Shown in pieces: positions 52,406 through 61,522 of a DNA stretch of 64,000 bases (the stretch's first letter is position 1; the number at the start of each line of letters is the position of its first letter). The notes under the pieces are model-generated. The model saw only the letters and a list, made by a program, of their open reading frames with translations, was not told the DNA's origin and searched no databases. Source of the stretch: an uncultured Aliiroseovarius sp. (GTDB taxonomy: Bacteria; Pseudomonadota; Alphaproteobacteria; Rhodobacterales; Rhodobacteraceae); the NCBI RefSeq assembly GCF_947497285.1, contig NZ_CANMFT010000006.1:124001-188000 (forward strand), read 5' to 3'. The position numbers and the translations under genes are program-made.

Positions 52406-53424
52406 GCGCGCAGCGACGCAGGGCCGGCGGGGCCTTGCAGGCGTTTACCCCGGTGCGTTGCAATCAGCTCGGCAAGAATTGAGACTGCAATCTCGGCTGG
52501 CCCCATGGCACCGATATCCAGCCCAACTGGCCCATGAAGCCTCGCAAGCTGGTCGTCGGTGACCCCCATGTCCCGCAACCGCGCCAAACGCGCCGCATGG
52601 GTGCGCCGCGATCCCAGACAGCCGATATAGAACGGCCCGCCCGCAATGGCCTGAACAAGTGCTGGATCATCTATCTTGGTGTCATGGGCCAAGGTGACCA
52701 CGGCGCTGTGCGCATCCAATCCAAGGTTTGGAAGAATGTCTTCCGGGTCTTCGTTGACGATGGCGACCCCAGGAAATCGCTCGGCCGTCAAAAACTGGCC
52801 GCGCGGGTCAATGACAGTGGGCGTAATGCCGACAGCCGCTGCCATCGGGGCTAGGATTTGGGCGATATGCACCGCGCCGACAAGAAACAGACGTAGCGGC
52901 GGCAAATGGACCGCAGAAAAGAGCTCACCCACCACGCCTGTCTTGGCCGCCAAGACGGGCGCGGGTTGTGATGGCGCGTCGATCACTTCGCGCGCCCAGG
53001 TCGCAAGATTGACCTGATAGACAGCAGGTGTCCGGCTGGCACGATGGGCAACAAGCTCTGCCAGAAGCGCGACCGGCAAGCCTTGCCCCAGATCGTCACT
53101 GATCGGTTCGACCATCAGGCGGATCGTGCCGCCACAGGCAAGCCCGGCGGCAAAGGCATCACCGTTCGAGACACCGTAGGTCAACAAGCGCGGGAGGGCA
53201 TCTGCCAGCGCTTCTTGCGCCTCCAGCACCACAGCGCCTTCAACGCATCCGCCCGACACCGACCCCTCGAACGCGCCGTCCTGCGACACCACAAGCTGGC
53301 TTCCCACCGGGCACGGCGCGCTGCCCCAGGTTTCGATCACCGTCACCAAGGCGACCCCACGCCCAGCGCGATGCCACGCAAGCGCGGTTTCAGGTGGGGT
53401 GTTGGGTGTAAAAGGGTTGGTCAT
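52402..53424 (-). CDS. XdhC/CoxI family molybdenum-cofactor accessory protein
   Basis: A 340-residue XdhC-type protein. GSAPCPVGSQLVV and GSVSGGCVEGAVV are the conserved N-terminal XdhC/CoxI motifs, with the GGC cysteine. The C-terminal Rossmann-like domain has LFLVGAVHIAQIL and GCLGSRRTHAAR. Such proteins sulfurate or load the Mo cofactor into xanthine-dehydrogenase-type enzymes. No molybdoenzyme gene lies nearby, so its client is elsewhere. ATG 53424 gives MTNPFTPNT; upstream extension lacks a signal. Confidence 0.9.
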   Translation of the reverse strand: MTNPFTPNTPPETALAWHRAGRGVALVTVIETWGSAPCPVGSQLVVSQDGAFEGSVSGGCVEGAVVLEAQEALADALPRLLTYGVSNGDAFAAGLACGGTIRLMVEPISDDLGQGLPVALLAELVAHRASRTPAVYQVNLATWAREVIDAPSQPAPVLAAKTGVVGELFSAVHLPPLRLFLVGAVHIAQILAPMAAAVGITPTVIDPRGQFLTAERFPGVAIVNEDPEDILPNLGLDAHSAVVTLAHDTKIDDPALVQAIAGGPFYIGCLGSRRTHAARLARLRDMGVTDDQLARLHGPVGLDIGAMGPAEIAVSILAELIATHRGKRLQGPAGPASLRA

Positions 53425-53651
53425 GTCACGCTCAGTTCTGTTGCGCCCCAACTCTTGACACCCGCACGTGACAGGGCAAGCGGAAATCTGGCCGCGACAC
53501 AGGTGACGGTGGGGCAAATGTTGACGCATATGCGCGGGTCTGACACTTATACCGAACCCCAAGACCACAATGCATAGCGCCGGTCGGATCTTGGGTCAGG
53601 AGGCAGGTGGATGATGACAGCGATTCAATGTCGCCCGGGACGTCGGTGACC

Positions 53652-54698
53652 ATGCGCATCACCGCTGTGACCTGTGTCAAGAACGAAGCCGCCTTTCTGC
53701 TTGAATGGCTGGCCCATCACAAGGGTATTGGGTTCACCGATTTTCTTGTGCTTTCAAATGATTGCGATGATGGCACCGATGCCATGCTTGACCGGTTACA
53801 GGCAATGGGCGAACTGACCCATCTTCGTAACGACGGCCCTTACGGTCAGGGTGGCATACAATGGACCGGGTTCAAGCAGGCGGACCAGCATCCGCTGGTG
53901 CGCGACGCGGACTGGTTGATGACGCTGGATGTCGATGAATTTGTGAACGTCCACGCCGGCGATCACACGCTGGCCGCATTGATGGCAGCCCTTCCTGACG
54001 CGGATGCGATCACGCTGACCTGGCGGCTTTTTGGCAATGCGGGTTGTGTCTCGTATCAAGACAAGCCCGTCACCGAACAGTTCACCCGCGCGGCCCCCGA
54101 GGTGATGGCCTGGCCATGGCGTGCCTTCATGTTCAAAACGCTGTTTCGCAACACGGGTGCTTACCGCAAGCTGGGCGTTCACCGGCCCCGCGCCCCGGTC
54201 GAAGGGCGGGTCGAACGGGTCAACTGGTTCGACGGCGAAGGGCGTGCCCTGCCTGACAGCTTTCGCACAAAGCAGCTTTTCTCCCCGTTTGCGCGTCCGA
54301 ATTATGGCTTGGTGCAGCTTAACCATTATCCGCTTGGGGCGATGGAAAGCTATGTGGTGAAATGCGATCGGGGCCGCGTTAATCGCGCTGATGGCCCGAT
54401 GGGGATGGATTACTGGGTCGAACGCAATTGGAACGAGGTCGAGGACCTCTCGATCCGCGCGAGTGTTCCGTTGCGCGACCCCCATCTAGAGCGGTTTCAC
54501 ACAGATGCCGAGCTTCGCGCGCTGCACGACAGCGCTGTGGTTTGGCGACGAAAGCGATACGAAACGCTGATGCGCGAAGAAGCGAACCGGGCGCTGATGG
54601 GGCGACTGATCATGACGCCTCCGGCGCGACCTGTCCCGCCTGCGCTGGCGCAAAACATATATGAATTTGCACAAATCGCTGCCGCCAAAAAAGATTGA
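53652..54698 (+). CDS. Glycosyltransferase family 2
   Basis: A GT-A glycosyltransferase of about 348 residues from ATG 53652 (MRITAVTCVKNEAAFLLEWL). An in-frame GTG at 53607, behind AGGAGG but only three to four bases from it, would add 15 residues. DWLMTLDVDEFVNVH carries the DxD metal site and EGRVERVNWF a later conserved block. It is likely involved in surface glycan building. It overlaps an upstream-extended frame of the next gene, which is why that gene's start is set later. Confidence 0.88.
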   Translation: MRITAVTCVKNEAAFLLEWLAHHKGIGFTDFLVLSNDCDDGTDAMLDRLQAMGELTHLRNDGPYGQGGIQWTGFKQADQHPLVRDADWLMTLDVDEFVNVHAGDHTLAALMAALPDADAITLTWRLFGNAGCVSYQDKPVTEQFTRAAPEVMAWPWRAFMFKTLFRNTGAYRKLGVHRPRAPVEGRVERVNWFDGEGRALPDSFRTKQLFSPFARPNYGLVQLNHYPLGAMESYVVKCDRGRVNRADGPMGMDYWVERNWNEVEDLSIRASVPLRDPHLERFHTDAELRALHDSAVVWRRKRYETLMREEANRALMGRLIMTPPARPVPPALAQNIYEFAQIAAAKKD

Positions 54699-54831
54699 GG
54701 CTCGCGTGGAAACAGTCGAGTCAAAAAACTCGGACCTCCCTTCTTTTGCCCTATTGCCCTCGCATTCCCGCCCGCTTTATTCCCTAGCTGAGATCCCTAT
54801 CAGGCGACGCAAAATAAAGAAGGGGCTGGCG

Positions 54832-55779
54832 ATGCAAGACGACCTGCGATCCGAGCAGATAGCGATAGATTTGTCCGACAGCGACCCGTCCGAATGGTTG
54901 GCTGAAATTGAAGCGATGGGCGAAGAGCGCGGCTATTTCGAACCCCTTGGGGGGCGCCATTCCGCGATCCTGACAGACGAAGGCACGACGCTTGTCGTGA
55001 CCTTCGAAACCATTGACGACATACGCGCCACGCTGCCCGATCAAATGCCCATGGGGTGGGAACTGGTGCGCGAAAACGGGTGGTCTAATTTGTGTCTGCT
55101 GGCGCATGAAGACAGCTGGTTTCGCGACCGCACGGTGTTTGGCTATTTTGACCGCCTAGTCGAAGATGGTTTCTTCGAGGAATTCGAACGCGTTGTTTTT
55201 TATGGCGCTGGGATGTGCGGCTACGCGGCGGCGGCCTTTTCGGTCGTCGCCCCGGAAGTGACTGTGATCGCCGTCCAACCGCAAGCGACGCTTGACCCTA
55301 CGCGCACCGAATGGGACCGCCGCTTTCCCAAAATGCGGCGGACCCGGTTTTCAGATCGCTATGGGTTTGCCCCGGATATGGTGGAAGTGGCGGATAGCGT
55401 ATTTGTGCTATATGACCCCGAAATCACAGAAGACGCGATGCATGCGGCGCTGTTCAACGGCGACAATGTGCATCACATTCGCAGCCGCTGGCTTGGGAGC
55501 GATATGGCGCGCGCCCTTTGGGAAATGGGCGTTACGCGTGAATTGGTCGAGCTGGCAGCCGACGGAGCGCTGACCGAAACCGCCTGCTACACCGCCCTTC
55601 GGGCGCGGCGCGATCACACCACCTATCTGCGCCGTTTGCTGGCCCGCGTGGAAAACACCGAGCGCATGAGGCTGGTGCAGATGCTGTCCAAAAACGTTTT
55701 GTCGCGCAGACGCATTCGCCGGTTTAAGCGGTCACTGGCCAAGGCCGAACAAGCGCTGGAGGCCCTTCAAACCCCCTGA
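54832..55779 (+). CDS. Conserved hypothetical protein, Rossmann-like fold
   Basis: A 315-residue protein that I cannot assign. The core FYGAGMCGYAAAAFSVVAPEVTVIAVQPQ looks like a glycine-rich nucleotide-fold or alpha/beta hydrolase turn, without a complete catalytic set. The C-terminus is basic and helical (SRRRIRRFKRSLAKAEQ). ATG 54832 follows AAGGGG; a longer frame starts within the glycosyltransferase end. It is the next gene after the family-2 glycosyltransferase and may act with it. Confidence 0.65.
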   Translation: MQDDLRSEQIAIDLSDSDPSEWLAEIEAMGEERGYFEPLGGRHSAILTDEGTTLVVTFETIDDIRATLPDQMPMGWELVRENGWSNLCLLAHEDSWFRDRTVFGYFDRLVEDGFFEEFERVVFYGAGMCGYAAAAFSVVAPEVTVIAVQPQATLDPTRTEWDRRFPKMRRTRFSDRYGFAPDMVEVADSVFVLYDPEITEDAMHAALFNGDNVHHIRSRWLGSDMARALWEMGVTRELVELAADGALTETACYTALRARRDHTTYLRRLLARVENTERMRLVQMLSKNVLSRRRIRRFKRSLAKAEQALEALQTP

Positions 55780-55798
55780 TCCACACCGTCGCGCTTGG

Positions 55799-55814
55799 TT
55801 AAGGTGGTCTTAAC
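55799..55814. promoter_or_regulatory. CtrA-type binding site
   Basis: TTAA-GGTGGTC-TTAAC fits the alphaproteobacterial CtrA consensus TTAA-N7-TTAAC exactly. It also forms a seven-base inverted repeat GGTTAAG/CTTAACC. It lies 24 bases before the ATG of the next gene, a position where CtrA would control transcription. Confidence 0.7.
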
Positions 55815-55837
55815 CTTCCCTGCGCGAAGCTTGGGGT

Positions 55838-56281
55838 ATGAAACAGATTCGCACCCCCCTGACCGGCACACCGTTGCCCATGCACCTGACGCAAGACCCG
55901 CGCGCTCCGGGGCCCCTTCACCCTGCCGACGAACTGGCGCAAGTCCGCGCTGCCCTGCGCTGGCTGCACGCCCGTGAAGATAAGCTGCGGCGTCATTTCA
56001 CCAGCCTTGCAGCTGCCGCCAACCCAAACAGACAAGACGCAGGGGCGCTGACCGGATCTGCACATACGGTAACGGTCACACCACATCTCAAGCGGGTTTT
56101 CGATCGGTCTTTGCTGCCGCAAGCCATCTTGGCCAATCCCAGATTTTATCGGGACGAAACACACACCCATGTGACCACCCACCCGACCCCTGTCGCGCTT
56201 CAGCCACTGTTGCCCGGATTGCCTCCCGATGCAGAAGCAGAGCTTTCTGACTTCGATCTGATCGAACCAATCAACGCTTAA
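55838..56281 (+). CDS. Hypothetical protein behind a CtrA-type site
   Basis: A 147-residue soluble protein. A helical segment DELAQVRAALRWLHAREDKLRRHF (about residues 32-55) is followed by a Pro/Thr-rich, less ordered half. A long frame on the opposite strand has no recognisable content, and the charged helix supports this strand. Function unknown. It is preceded by a perfect CtrA consensus, which points to cell-cycle, motility or gene-transfer control. Confidence 0.65.
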   Translation: MKQIRTPLTGTPLPMHLTQDPRAPGPLHPADELAQVRAALRWLHAREDKLRRHFTSLAAAANPNRQDAGALTGSAHTVTVTPHLKRVFDRSLLPQAILANPRFYRDETHTHVTTHPTPVALQPLLPGLPPDAEAELSDFDLIEPINA

Positions 56282-56374
56282 GCCGACGGCGCCCGCCAAG
56301 GATGGCCCACTGACCGGGTTGGTTGGTGCGAATCATCTGGCACGATGTCTGGGCCTGCGCTATGCCCTGTAGCG

Positions 56375-57415
56375 ATGACCCAGACACTGACACTCCACCG
56401 CCCCGATGACTGGCACCTGCACTTGCGCGATGGCGCGATGCTGCACGCCGTCCTGCCTGAAACTGCACGTCATTTTGCGCGTGCGATCATCATGCCGAAC
56501 CTTGTGCCCCCGGTGGTCACAAACGCGGACGCCAAGGCCTATCGCGACCGCATCATGGCCGCGCTGCCCGCCGACATGCGCTTTGAACCCTTGATGACGC
56601 TTTATCTGACCGAGGAGACAGACCCGGCAGATGTTGCCGCCGCGGCCGCCAGCGGCTTGGTGAAAGCGGTGAAGCTTTACCCGGCGGGCGCCACAACCAA
56701 CTCGGCGTCCGGCGTGCAGGATTTTGACAAGGTGCGCCCGGTGCTTGAGAAGATGGCCGAGATCGGCCTGCCGCTCTGCGTCCACGGCGAAGTGACCGAT
56801 AGCGAGATCGACATTTTCGACCGCGAGGCTGTCTTCATCGACCGCGTGCTGGATCCGATCCGCCGCGCCACCCCCGACCTGAAAGTGGTGATGGAACATA
56901 TCACCACCCGCGACGGCGCCGACTACATCAAGGCGAATAACACCAATATCGGCGCCACCATCACGGTGCAGCACCTGATCCTGGACCGTAACGACATGCT
57001 GGTCGGCGGCATGCGTCCACACTATTACTGCCTGCCGATCCTGAAACGCCGCGAACACCGCGAGGCCTTGTTGGCCGCGGCCATATCGGGCGACCCTCGC
57101 TTCTTTCTCGGCACCGACAGTGCGCCACACTCCACCCACGCCAAGGAAAGCGAATGCTGCTCGGCCGGGTGTTTCACCGCGCCAAACGCCATGTCGATCC
57201 TGGCCGAAACCTTCGAGGGCGCGGGCGCGCTGGACAAGCTCGAAGGCTTCACGTCGATCCACGGCCCGGCCTTCTATGGCCTTCCCGTGAACGAGGACAT
57301 GATCACGCTCCGCAAGGGCGACCCGATCACCTATCCTGCCACGTTGCAGGCAGGCGAACACACCGTCACCACCTTCGACCCCGGTTTTCCGCTGCACTGG
57401 CGGGTCGAGGCCTGA
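56375..57415 (+). CDS. pyrC: Dihydroorotase, class II
   Basis: A 346-residue zinc amidohydrolase closing carbamoyl aspartate to dihydroorotate. [15 protein letters not shown] carries the HxH metal pair, [17 protein letters not shown] the carbamylated lysine, and [14 protein letters not shown] the catalytic Asp. Length fits class II enzymes. ATG 56375 is the family start; 56345 is a weaker in-frame option. It is followed 24 bases later by pyrE. Confidence 0.96.
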   Translation: MTQTLTLHRPDDWHLHLRDGAMLHAVLPETARHFARAIIMPNLVPPVVTNADAKAYRDRIMAALPADMRFEPLMTLYLTEETDPADVAAAAASGLVKAVKLYPAGATTNSASGVQDFDKVRPVLEKMAEIGLPLCVHGEVTDSEIDIFDREAVFIDRVLDPIRRATPDLKVVMEHITTRDGADYIKANNTNIGATITVQHLILDRNDMLVGGMRPHYYCLPILKRREHREALLAAAISGDPRFFLGTDSAPHSTHAKESECCSAGCFTAPNAMSILAETFEGAGALDKLEGFTSIHGPAFYGLPVNEDMITLRKGDPITYPATLQAGEHTVTTFDPGFPLHWRVEA

Positions 57416-57439
57416 ACCACTGAACAAGGACCGCTGCCC

Positions 57440-58120
57440 ATGATCCCTTCGACCTTCCCCACCAAGGATGAAATCGCCCGCCTGACCGCGCGGATGCTGT
57501 TGGAAATTGGGGCCGTGAACTTCAACACCGACGAGCCCTATACGCTCGCCTCAGGCCTGCCCAGCCCGTCCTATATCGACTGTCGTAAGCTGATCAGCTT
57601 CCCGCGCATCCGCTCGACCCTGATGGATTTCATGGCGGTCGAGATTATGCGCGAAGCGGGGTTCGAGGCGTTTGACAACATCGCCGGTGGCGAAACCGCG
57701 GGCATCCCCTTCGCGGCCATGGTCGCCGAACGCTTGGCCCTGCCCATGACCTATGTGCGCAAGAAGCCGAAGGGTTATGGCAAGAACGCCCGCATCGAAG
57801 GCGCGATGACCGAAGGGCAGCGCGTGCTCTTGGTCGAAGACCTGACCACGGATGGCGGATCGAAGCTCAGCTTCGTCGATGCGATTCGCGACACGGGGGC
57901 CACCTGCGCGGCCACTGCCGTGATCTTCTATTACGACATTTTCCCCGAGACGGAAAAAACCCTTGGCGATCATGGCGTTCAATTGATCCACCTGTGCACA
58001 TGGTGGGATGTTCTGACTGAGGCCAAGGCCCAAGGCACATTTTCGACCGAGACTCTGGACGAGGTGGAACGCTTCCTGAAAGACCCCCGCGCCTGGCAAA
58101 AAGCGCGGATGCAGGGCTGA
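57440..58120 (+). CDS. pyrE: Orotate phosphoribosyltransferase
   Basis: A 226-residue enzyme making orotidine monophosphate. The PRPP loop is [17 protein letters not shown] (about residues 131-147), and [14 protein letters not shown] near residues 45-58 is typical of OPRT. It follows pyrC in the same unit. Confidence 0.95.
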   Translation: MIPSTFPTKDEIARLTARMLLEIGAVNFNTDEPYTLASGLPSPSYIDCRKLISFPRIRSTLMDFMAVEIMREAGFEAFDNIAGGETAGIPFAAMVAERLALPMTYVRKKPKGYGKNARIEGAMTEGQRVLLVEDLTTDGGSKLSFVDAIRDTGATCAATAVIFYYDIFPETEKTLGDHGVQLIHLCTWWDVLTEAKAQGTFSTETLDEVERFLKDPRAWQKARMQG

Positions 58121-58178
58121 CGAAACGCAACATCTGGAAATTCTCCTGCATGACCCCGCCATATATGGTAGGGTCGCG

Positions 58179-58187
58179 TTATCCACA
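58179..58187. promoter_or_regulatory. DnaA box upstream of dnaB
   Basis: TTATCCACA is a perfect consensus DnaA box, 80 bases before the dnaB start. A similar CCCACAGG follows close by. One box could tie dnaB transcription to DnaA activity. Confidence 0.55.
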
Positions 58188-58266
58188 GGATTCCCACAGG
58201 AACATACATTTTGCGTGGTCGCGTCAGGGCGCGTAAAACATCCCCAACAAAAGGGGCAGTGAGCAG

Positions 58267-59772
58267 ATGAACGAGATCAGTGGCTTTCAACAGGGTGACG
58301 CGTCGGGCAAGCCCGCGGAGTCCGATGGCGTGCAAGATGCCCTGCCCCATCACATCGAAGCCGAACAACAGCTTCTGGGCGCGATCCTGACGAACAACGA
58401 CGTCTATGACCGTGTCGCCTCGATCATCAATGCGGGTCATTTCTATGAACCCGTGCATGCCCGCATCTGGGAAATCGCCGCCAGCCGGATTTCGAAAAAC
58501 GCACTTGCCAGCCCGGTGACGCTGAAGGCGTTCATGGAAGATGACGAGGGCCTGAAGGAACTCGGCGGTCCCGCCTATCTGGCGCGTCTGGCCGGTGCTG
58601 CGATTTCCAGCTTCGCGGCCCGCGACTATGCGCAGATGATCTATGACCTTGCGATCCGTCGCGAGTTGATCCAGCTGGGTCAGGATATTTCGTCCAAGGC
58701 GCAGAAAGTCGACATATCGTCCGAGCCGAAAGAACAGATCGTTGAAGCCGAACAGGCGCTTTATAAGCTGGGCGAAGCGGGTCAAACCGACAGCGGATTT
58801 CAAAGCTTCCTGAAAGCCGTGACCGACGCGGTTCAGGTCGCCAATGCCGCCTATCAGCGCGAAGGTGGTCTGGCAGGCATTTCAACCGGATTGTCCGATC
58901 TGGACACCAAACTGGGCGGGTTGCACCCGTCGGACCTTCTGATCCTTGCGGGTCGTCCGTCTATGGGGAAAACCTCGCTTGCAACCAACATCGCGTTCAA
59001 CGTGGCGAAGGCCTACAAGAAAGGCACGCGGCCTGACGGCAGTGACGGTGCGATTGATGGCGGCGTTGTCGGCTTTTTCTCGCTTGAGATGTCGGCCGAA
59101 CAATTGGCAGGCCGTATTCTGGCCGAGGCGTCCGAAATCTCGTCCCACAAGATCCGTCAGGGTGACATGGACGAAGGCGAGTTTCGTCGGTTTGTCGATG
59201 CGGCAAAGGATTTGGAAAGCTGCCCGCTGTTCATTGATGACACGCCCGCGCTGCCGATCAGCCAGTTGGCCGCCCGTGCCCGCCGCCTGAAGCGGACACA
59301 TGGTCTGGACCTTCTGATCATCGACTATTTGCAGCTGTGCCGTGGCACTGCCGAGAACCGGGTGAACGAGATCGCTGAAATCTCGATGGGCATGAAAGCC
59401 ATCGCCAAGGAGCTGAACATCCCGGTCATCGCCTTGTCGCAGCTTAGCCGTCAGGTCGAAAGCCGCGATGACAAGCGGCCGCAACTGTCAGACCTGCGCG
59501 AATCCGGCTCGATCGAGCAGGACGCCGATGTCGTCATGTTCGTGTTCCGCGAAGAATATTATAAGGAACGTGAAAAGCCCGGCGATCATGAATTGGATCG
59601 CATGGCCGCATGGCAAGACGAAATGTCGAACCTGCACGGCAAGGCCGAAGTCATCATCGGCAAGCAGCGTCATGGCCCCATCGGCACTGTCGATCTGTCG
59701 TTCGAAGCGCAGTTCACCCGCTTCGGAAATCTTGTGCAGAAATGGCAGCAAGGGTCAGACAGCGGATTTTGA
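58267..59772 (+). CDS. dnaB: Replicative DNA helicase
   Basis: A 501-residue hexameric helicase. The N-terminal domain (PHHIEAEQQLLGAIL) binds DnaG, and the RecA-like core has Walker A GRPSMGKTSLA (about 231-241), Walker B LDLLIIDYLQL and the DnaB segment ALSQLSRQVE, plus DLRESGSIEQDADVV. It opens DNA at the fork. A DnaA box lies upstream. ATG 58267 follows GGGGCAGTGAG. Confidence 0.96.
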   Translation: MNEISGFQQGDASGKPAESDGVQDALPHHIEAEQQLLGAILTNNDVYDRVASIINAGHFYEPVHARIWEIAASRISKNALASPVTLKAFMEDDEGLKELGGPAYLARLAGAAISSFAARDYAQMIYDLAIRRELIQLGQDISSKAQKVDISSEPKEQIVEAEQALYKLGEAGQTDSGFQSFLKAVTDAVQVANAAYQREGGLAGISTGLSDLDTKLGGLHPSDLLILAGRPSMGKTSLATNIAFNVAKAYKKGTRPDGSDGAIDGGVVGFFSLEMSAEQLAGRILAEASEISSHKIRQGDMDEGEFRRFVDAAKDLESCPLFIDDTPALPISQLAARARRLKRTHGLDLLIIDYLQLCRGTAENRVNEIAEISMGMKAIAKELNIPVIALSQLSRQVESRDDKRPQLSDLRESGSIEQDADVVMFVFREEYYKEREKPGDHELDRMAAWQDEMSNLHGKAEVIIGKQRHGPIGTVDLSFEAQFTRFGNLVQKWQQGSDSGF

Positions 59773-59903
59773 TGGGCGGTTGCGACCGGTCTCGCCGCTA
59801 ACATCACCCGAATCCGCATCGGCCCCCGCCCCTTCTCTTGTTTGCCGCGCCGCAGCGGTTTATGACCTGCGCGACTGCTCACCAACCGAAAAGGTCTGCC
59901 CGC

Positions 59904-61211
59904 ATGATCCCTCGTTATTCCCGCCCCGATATGGTCGCCATCTGGTCGCCTGAAACCAAGTTCAAGATCTGGTACGAGATCGAGGCACATGCCTGCGACG
60001 CCATGGCCGATCTGGGCGTGATCCCACGCGAAAATGCCGACGCCGTATGGAAAGCCAAGGACGTGACATTCGACGTGGCGCGCATCGACGAGATCGAGGC
60101 CGAAACCAAGCACGATGTCATCGCCTTTCTGACCCACCTTGCAGAACATGTGGGCAGCGAAGAGGCGCGTTTTGTGCATCAGGGCATGACCTCGTCGGAC
60201 GTTCTGGACACCTGCTTCAACGTGCAACTGGTGCGCGCAGCGGACATCCTGATCGAAGATACCAAAGCCTTGCTGGCCGCTCTGAAACGCCGCGCGCTTG
60301 AACACAAGGACACGATCCGCATCGGGCGCAGCCACGGCATCCACGCTGAACCCACCACCATGGGCCTGACCTTCGCGCGCTTCTATGCGGAAATGGACCG
60401 CAACCTGAACCGCCTGAAGAAAGCCCGGATGGAGGTCGCAACGGGCGCGATTTCCGGCGCTGTCGGCACATTCGCCAATATCGACCCCGCCGTGGAAGAA
60501 CATGTCTGCGAAAAACTGGGGCTGGAGCCCGAGCCGATCTCGACCCAGGTCATCCCGCGCGACCGCCACGCGGCGTTCTTCGCAGCCCTTGGTGTCGTGG
60601 CGTCGTCAATTGAAAACGTCGCCACCGAGATCCGCCACATGCAGCGCACAGAGGTGCTGGAAGCGGCCGAATTCTTCTCGATGGGCCAGAAGGGCTCGTC
60701 CGCGATGCCGCACAAAAAGAACCCGGTGCTGACCGAGAACCTGACCGGCCTTGCTCGTTTGGTCCGTATGACCGTGGTGCCTGCGATGGAAAACGTGACG
60801 CTTTGGCACGAACGCGACATCTCGCACAGCTCGGTCGAACGCAATATCGGGCCTGATGCCACGATCACGCTGGATTTCGCCTTGGCGCGGCTGACGTCGG
60901 TGATCGACAAGCTGTTGGTCTATCCCGAAAACATGATCGCCAACATGAACAAATTCCCTGGTCTGGTCATGTCGCAGCGCGTGCTTTTGGCCCTGACCCA
61001 AGCTGGCGTGAACCGCGAAGACGCTTACCGCATGGTGCAGCGTAACGCATTGAAAGTCTGGGAAACCGGGTGCGATTTCAAGGGCGAACTATTGGCGGAT
61101 GAAGACGTCGTCAAGGCGCTGGGTGTCGATGGAATCGAAGAAAAATTCGACCTTGGTTATCACACCAAACACGTCGACACGATTTTCAAACGCGTGTTCG
61201 GCGAGACCTGA
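59904..61211 (+). CDS. purB: Adenylosuccinate lyase
   Basis: A 435-residue fumarase-superfamily lyase for purine synthesis (SAICAR to AICAR, and adenylosuccinate to AMP). GMTSSDVLDTCF, TIRIGRSHGIHAEP and the superfamily signature GSSAMPHKKNP (with catalytic Ser) are present. ATG 59904 begins MIPRYSRPDM, the usual start. Confidence 0.96.
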   Translation: MIPRYSRPDMVAIWSPETKFKIWYEIEAHACDAMADLGVIPRENADAVWKAKDVTFDVARIDEIEAETKHDVIAFLTHLAEHVGSEEARFVHQGMTSSDVLDTCFNVQLVRAADILIEDTKALLAALKRRALEHKDTIRIGRSHGIHAEPTTMGLTFARFYAEMDRNLNRLKKARMEVATGAISGAVGTFANIDPAVEEHVCEKLGLEPEPISTQVIPRDRHAAFFAALGVVASSIENVATEIRHMQRTEVLEAAEFFSMGQKGSSAMPHKKNPVLTENLTGLARLVRMTVVPAMENVTLWHERDISHSSVERNIGPDATITLDFALARLTSVIDKLLVYPENMIANMNKFPGLVMSQRVLLALTQAGVNREDAYRMVQRNALKVWETGCDFKGELLADEDVVKALGVDGIEEKFDLGYHTKHVDTIFKRVFGET

Positions 61212-61262
61212 TCGGGACACGTGCGGCGCTCCATTTGGACGCGCGCGACATTCATGCTATCA

Positions 61263-61286
61263 TGGGGCTTCCGAAAGGAGGCCCCA
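61263..61286 (+). promoter_or_regulatory. GAAA-capped hairpin burying a ribosome binding site
   Basis: TGGGGCTTCC and GGAGGCCCCA form ten pairs (one G-T) around a GAAA tetraloop. The Shine-Dalgarno AAGGAGG is inside the stem and loop edge, and the start codon 61287 follows directly. There is no T run. The structure should block translation unless opened by ribosomes, heat or a factor. Confidence 0.6.
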
Positions 61287-61448
61287 ATGCGTTTCAAGAC
61301 CCTTATCTGCGCACTCGTGCTGACCATTTTGCCAACGCTCTCCGTTGCAATGGGCTGCGAACGTGGCGAACACACAGCCGCAAGCTGTGACGCAGGTCAG
61401 ACTTGGGATGACGCCACGCAAGCCTGCGTTGACGCCGTTTCAAGCTAA
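61287..61448 (+). CDS. Small secreted protein with Cys-rich C-terminus
   Basis: A 53-residue protein, MRFKTLICALVLTILPTLSVA as signal peptide, then a 32-residue mature part with three cysteines (GCERG, SCDAGQ, ACVDAV). The pattern CxxxxTWDDATQACV resembles a chitin-binding/peritrophin half motif. It follows purB by 75 bases and has a strong ribosome binding site that is folded into a hairpin. Function unknown. Confidence 0.7.
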   Translation: MRFKTLICALVLTILPTLSVAMGCERGEHTAASCDAGQTWDDATQACVDAVSS

Positions 61449-61522
61449 AATAGCGATGGCGGTAAGCCCGCCTTAACTCAACCGTGCCAATCTGGCCAAA
61501 ACCAGATCAAAGAGGCCACGCG

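Noticed and set aside
55799..56299. 166-codon minus-strand frame opposite the CtrA-site gene
   Set aside because: Composition looks like a shadow; the plus-strand frame has a plausible charged helix and a promoter-like site.
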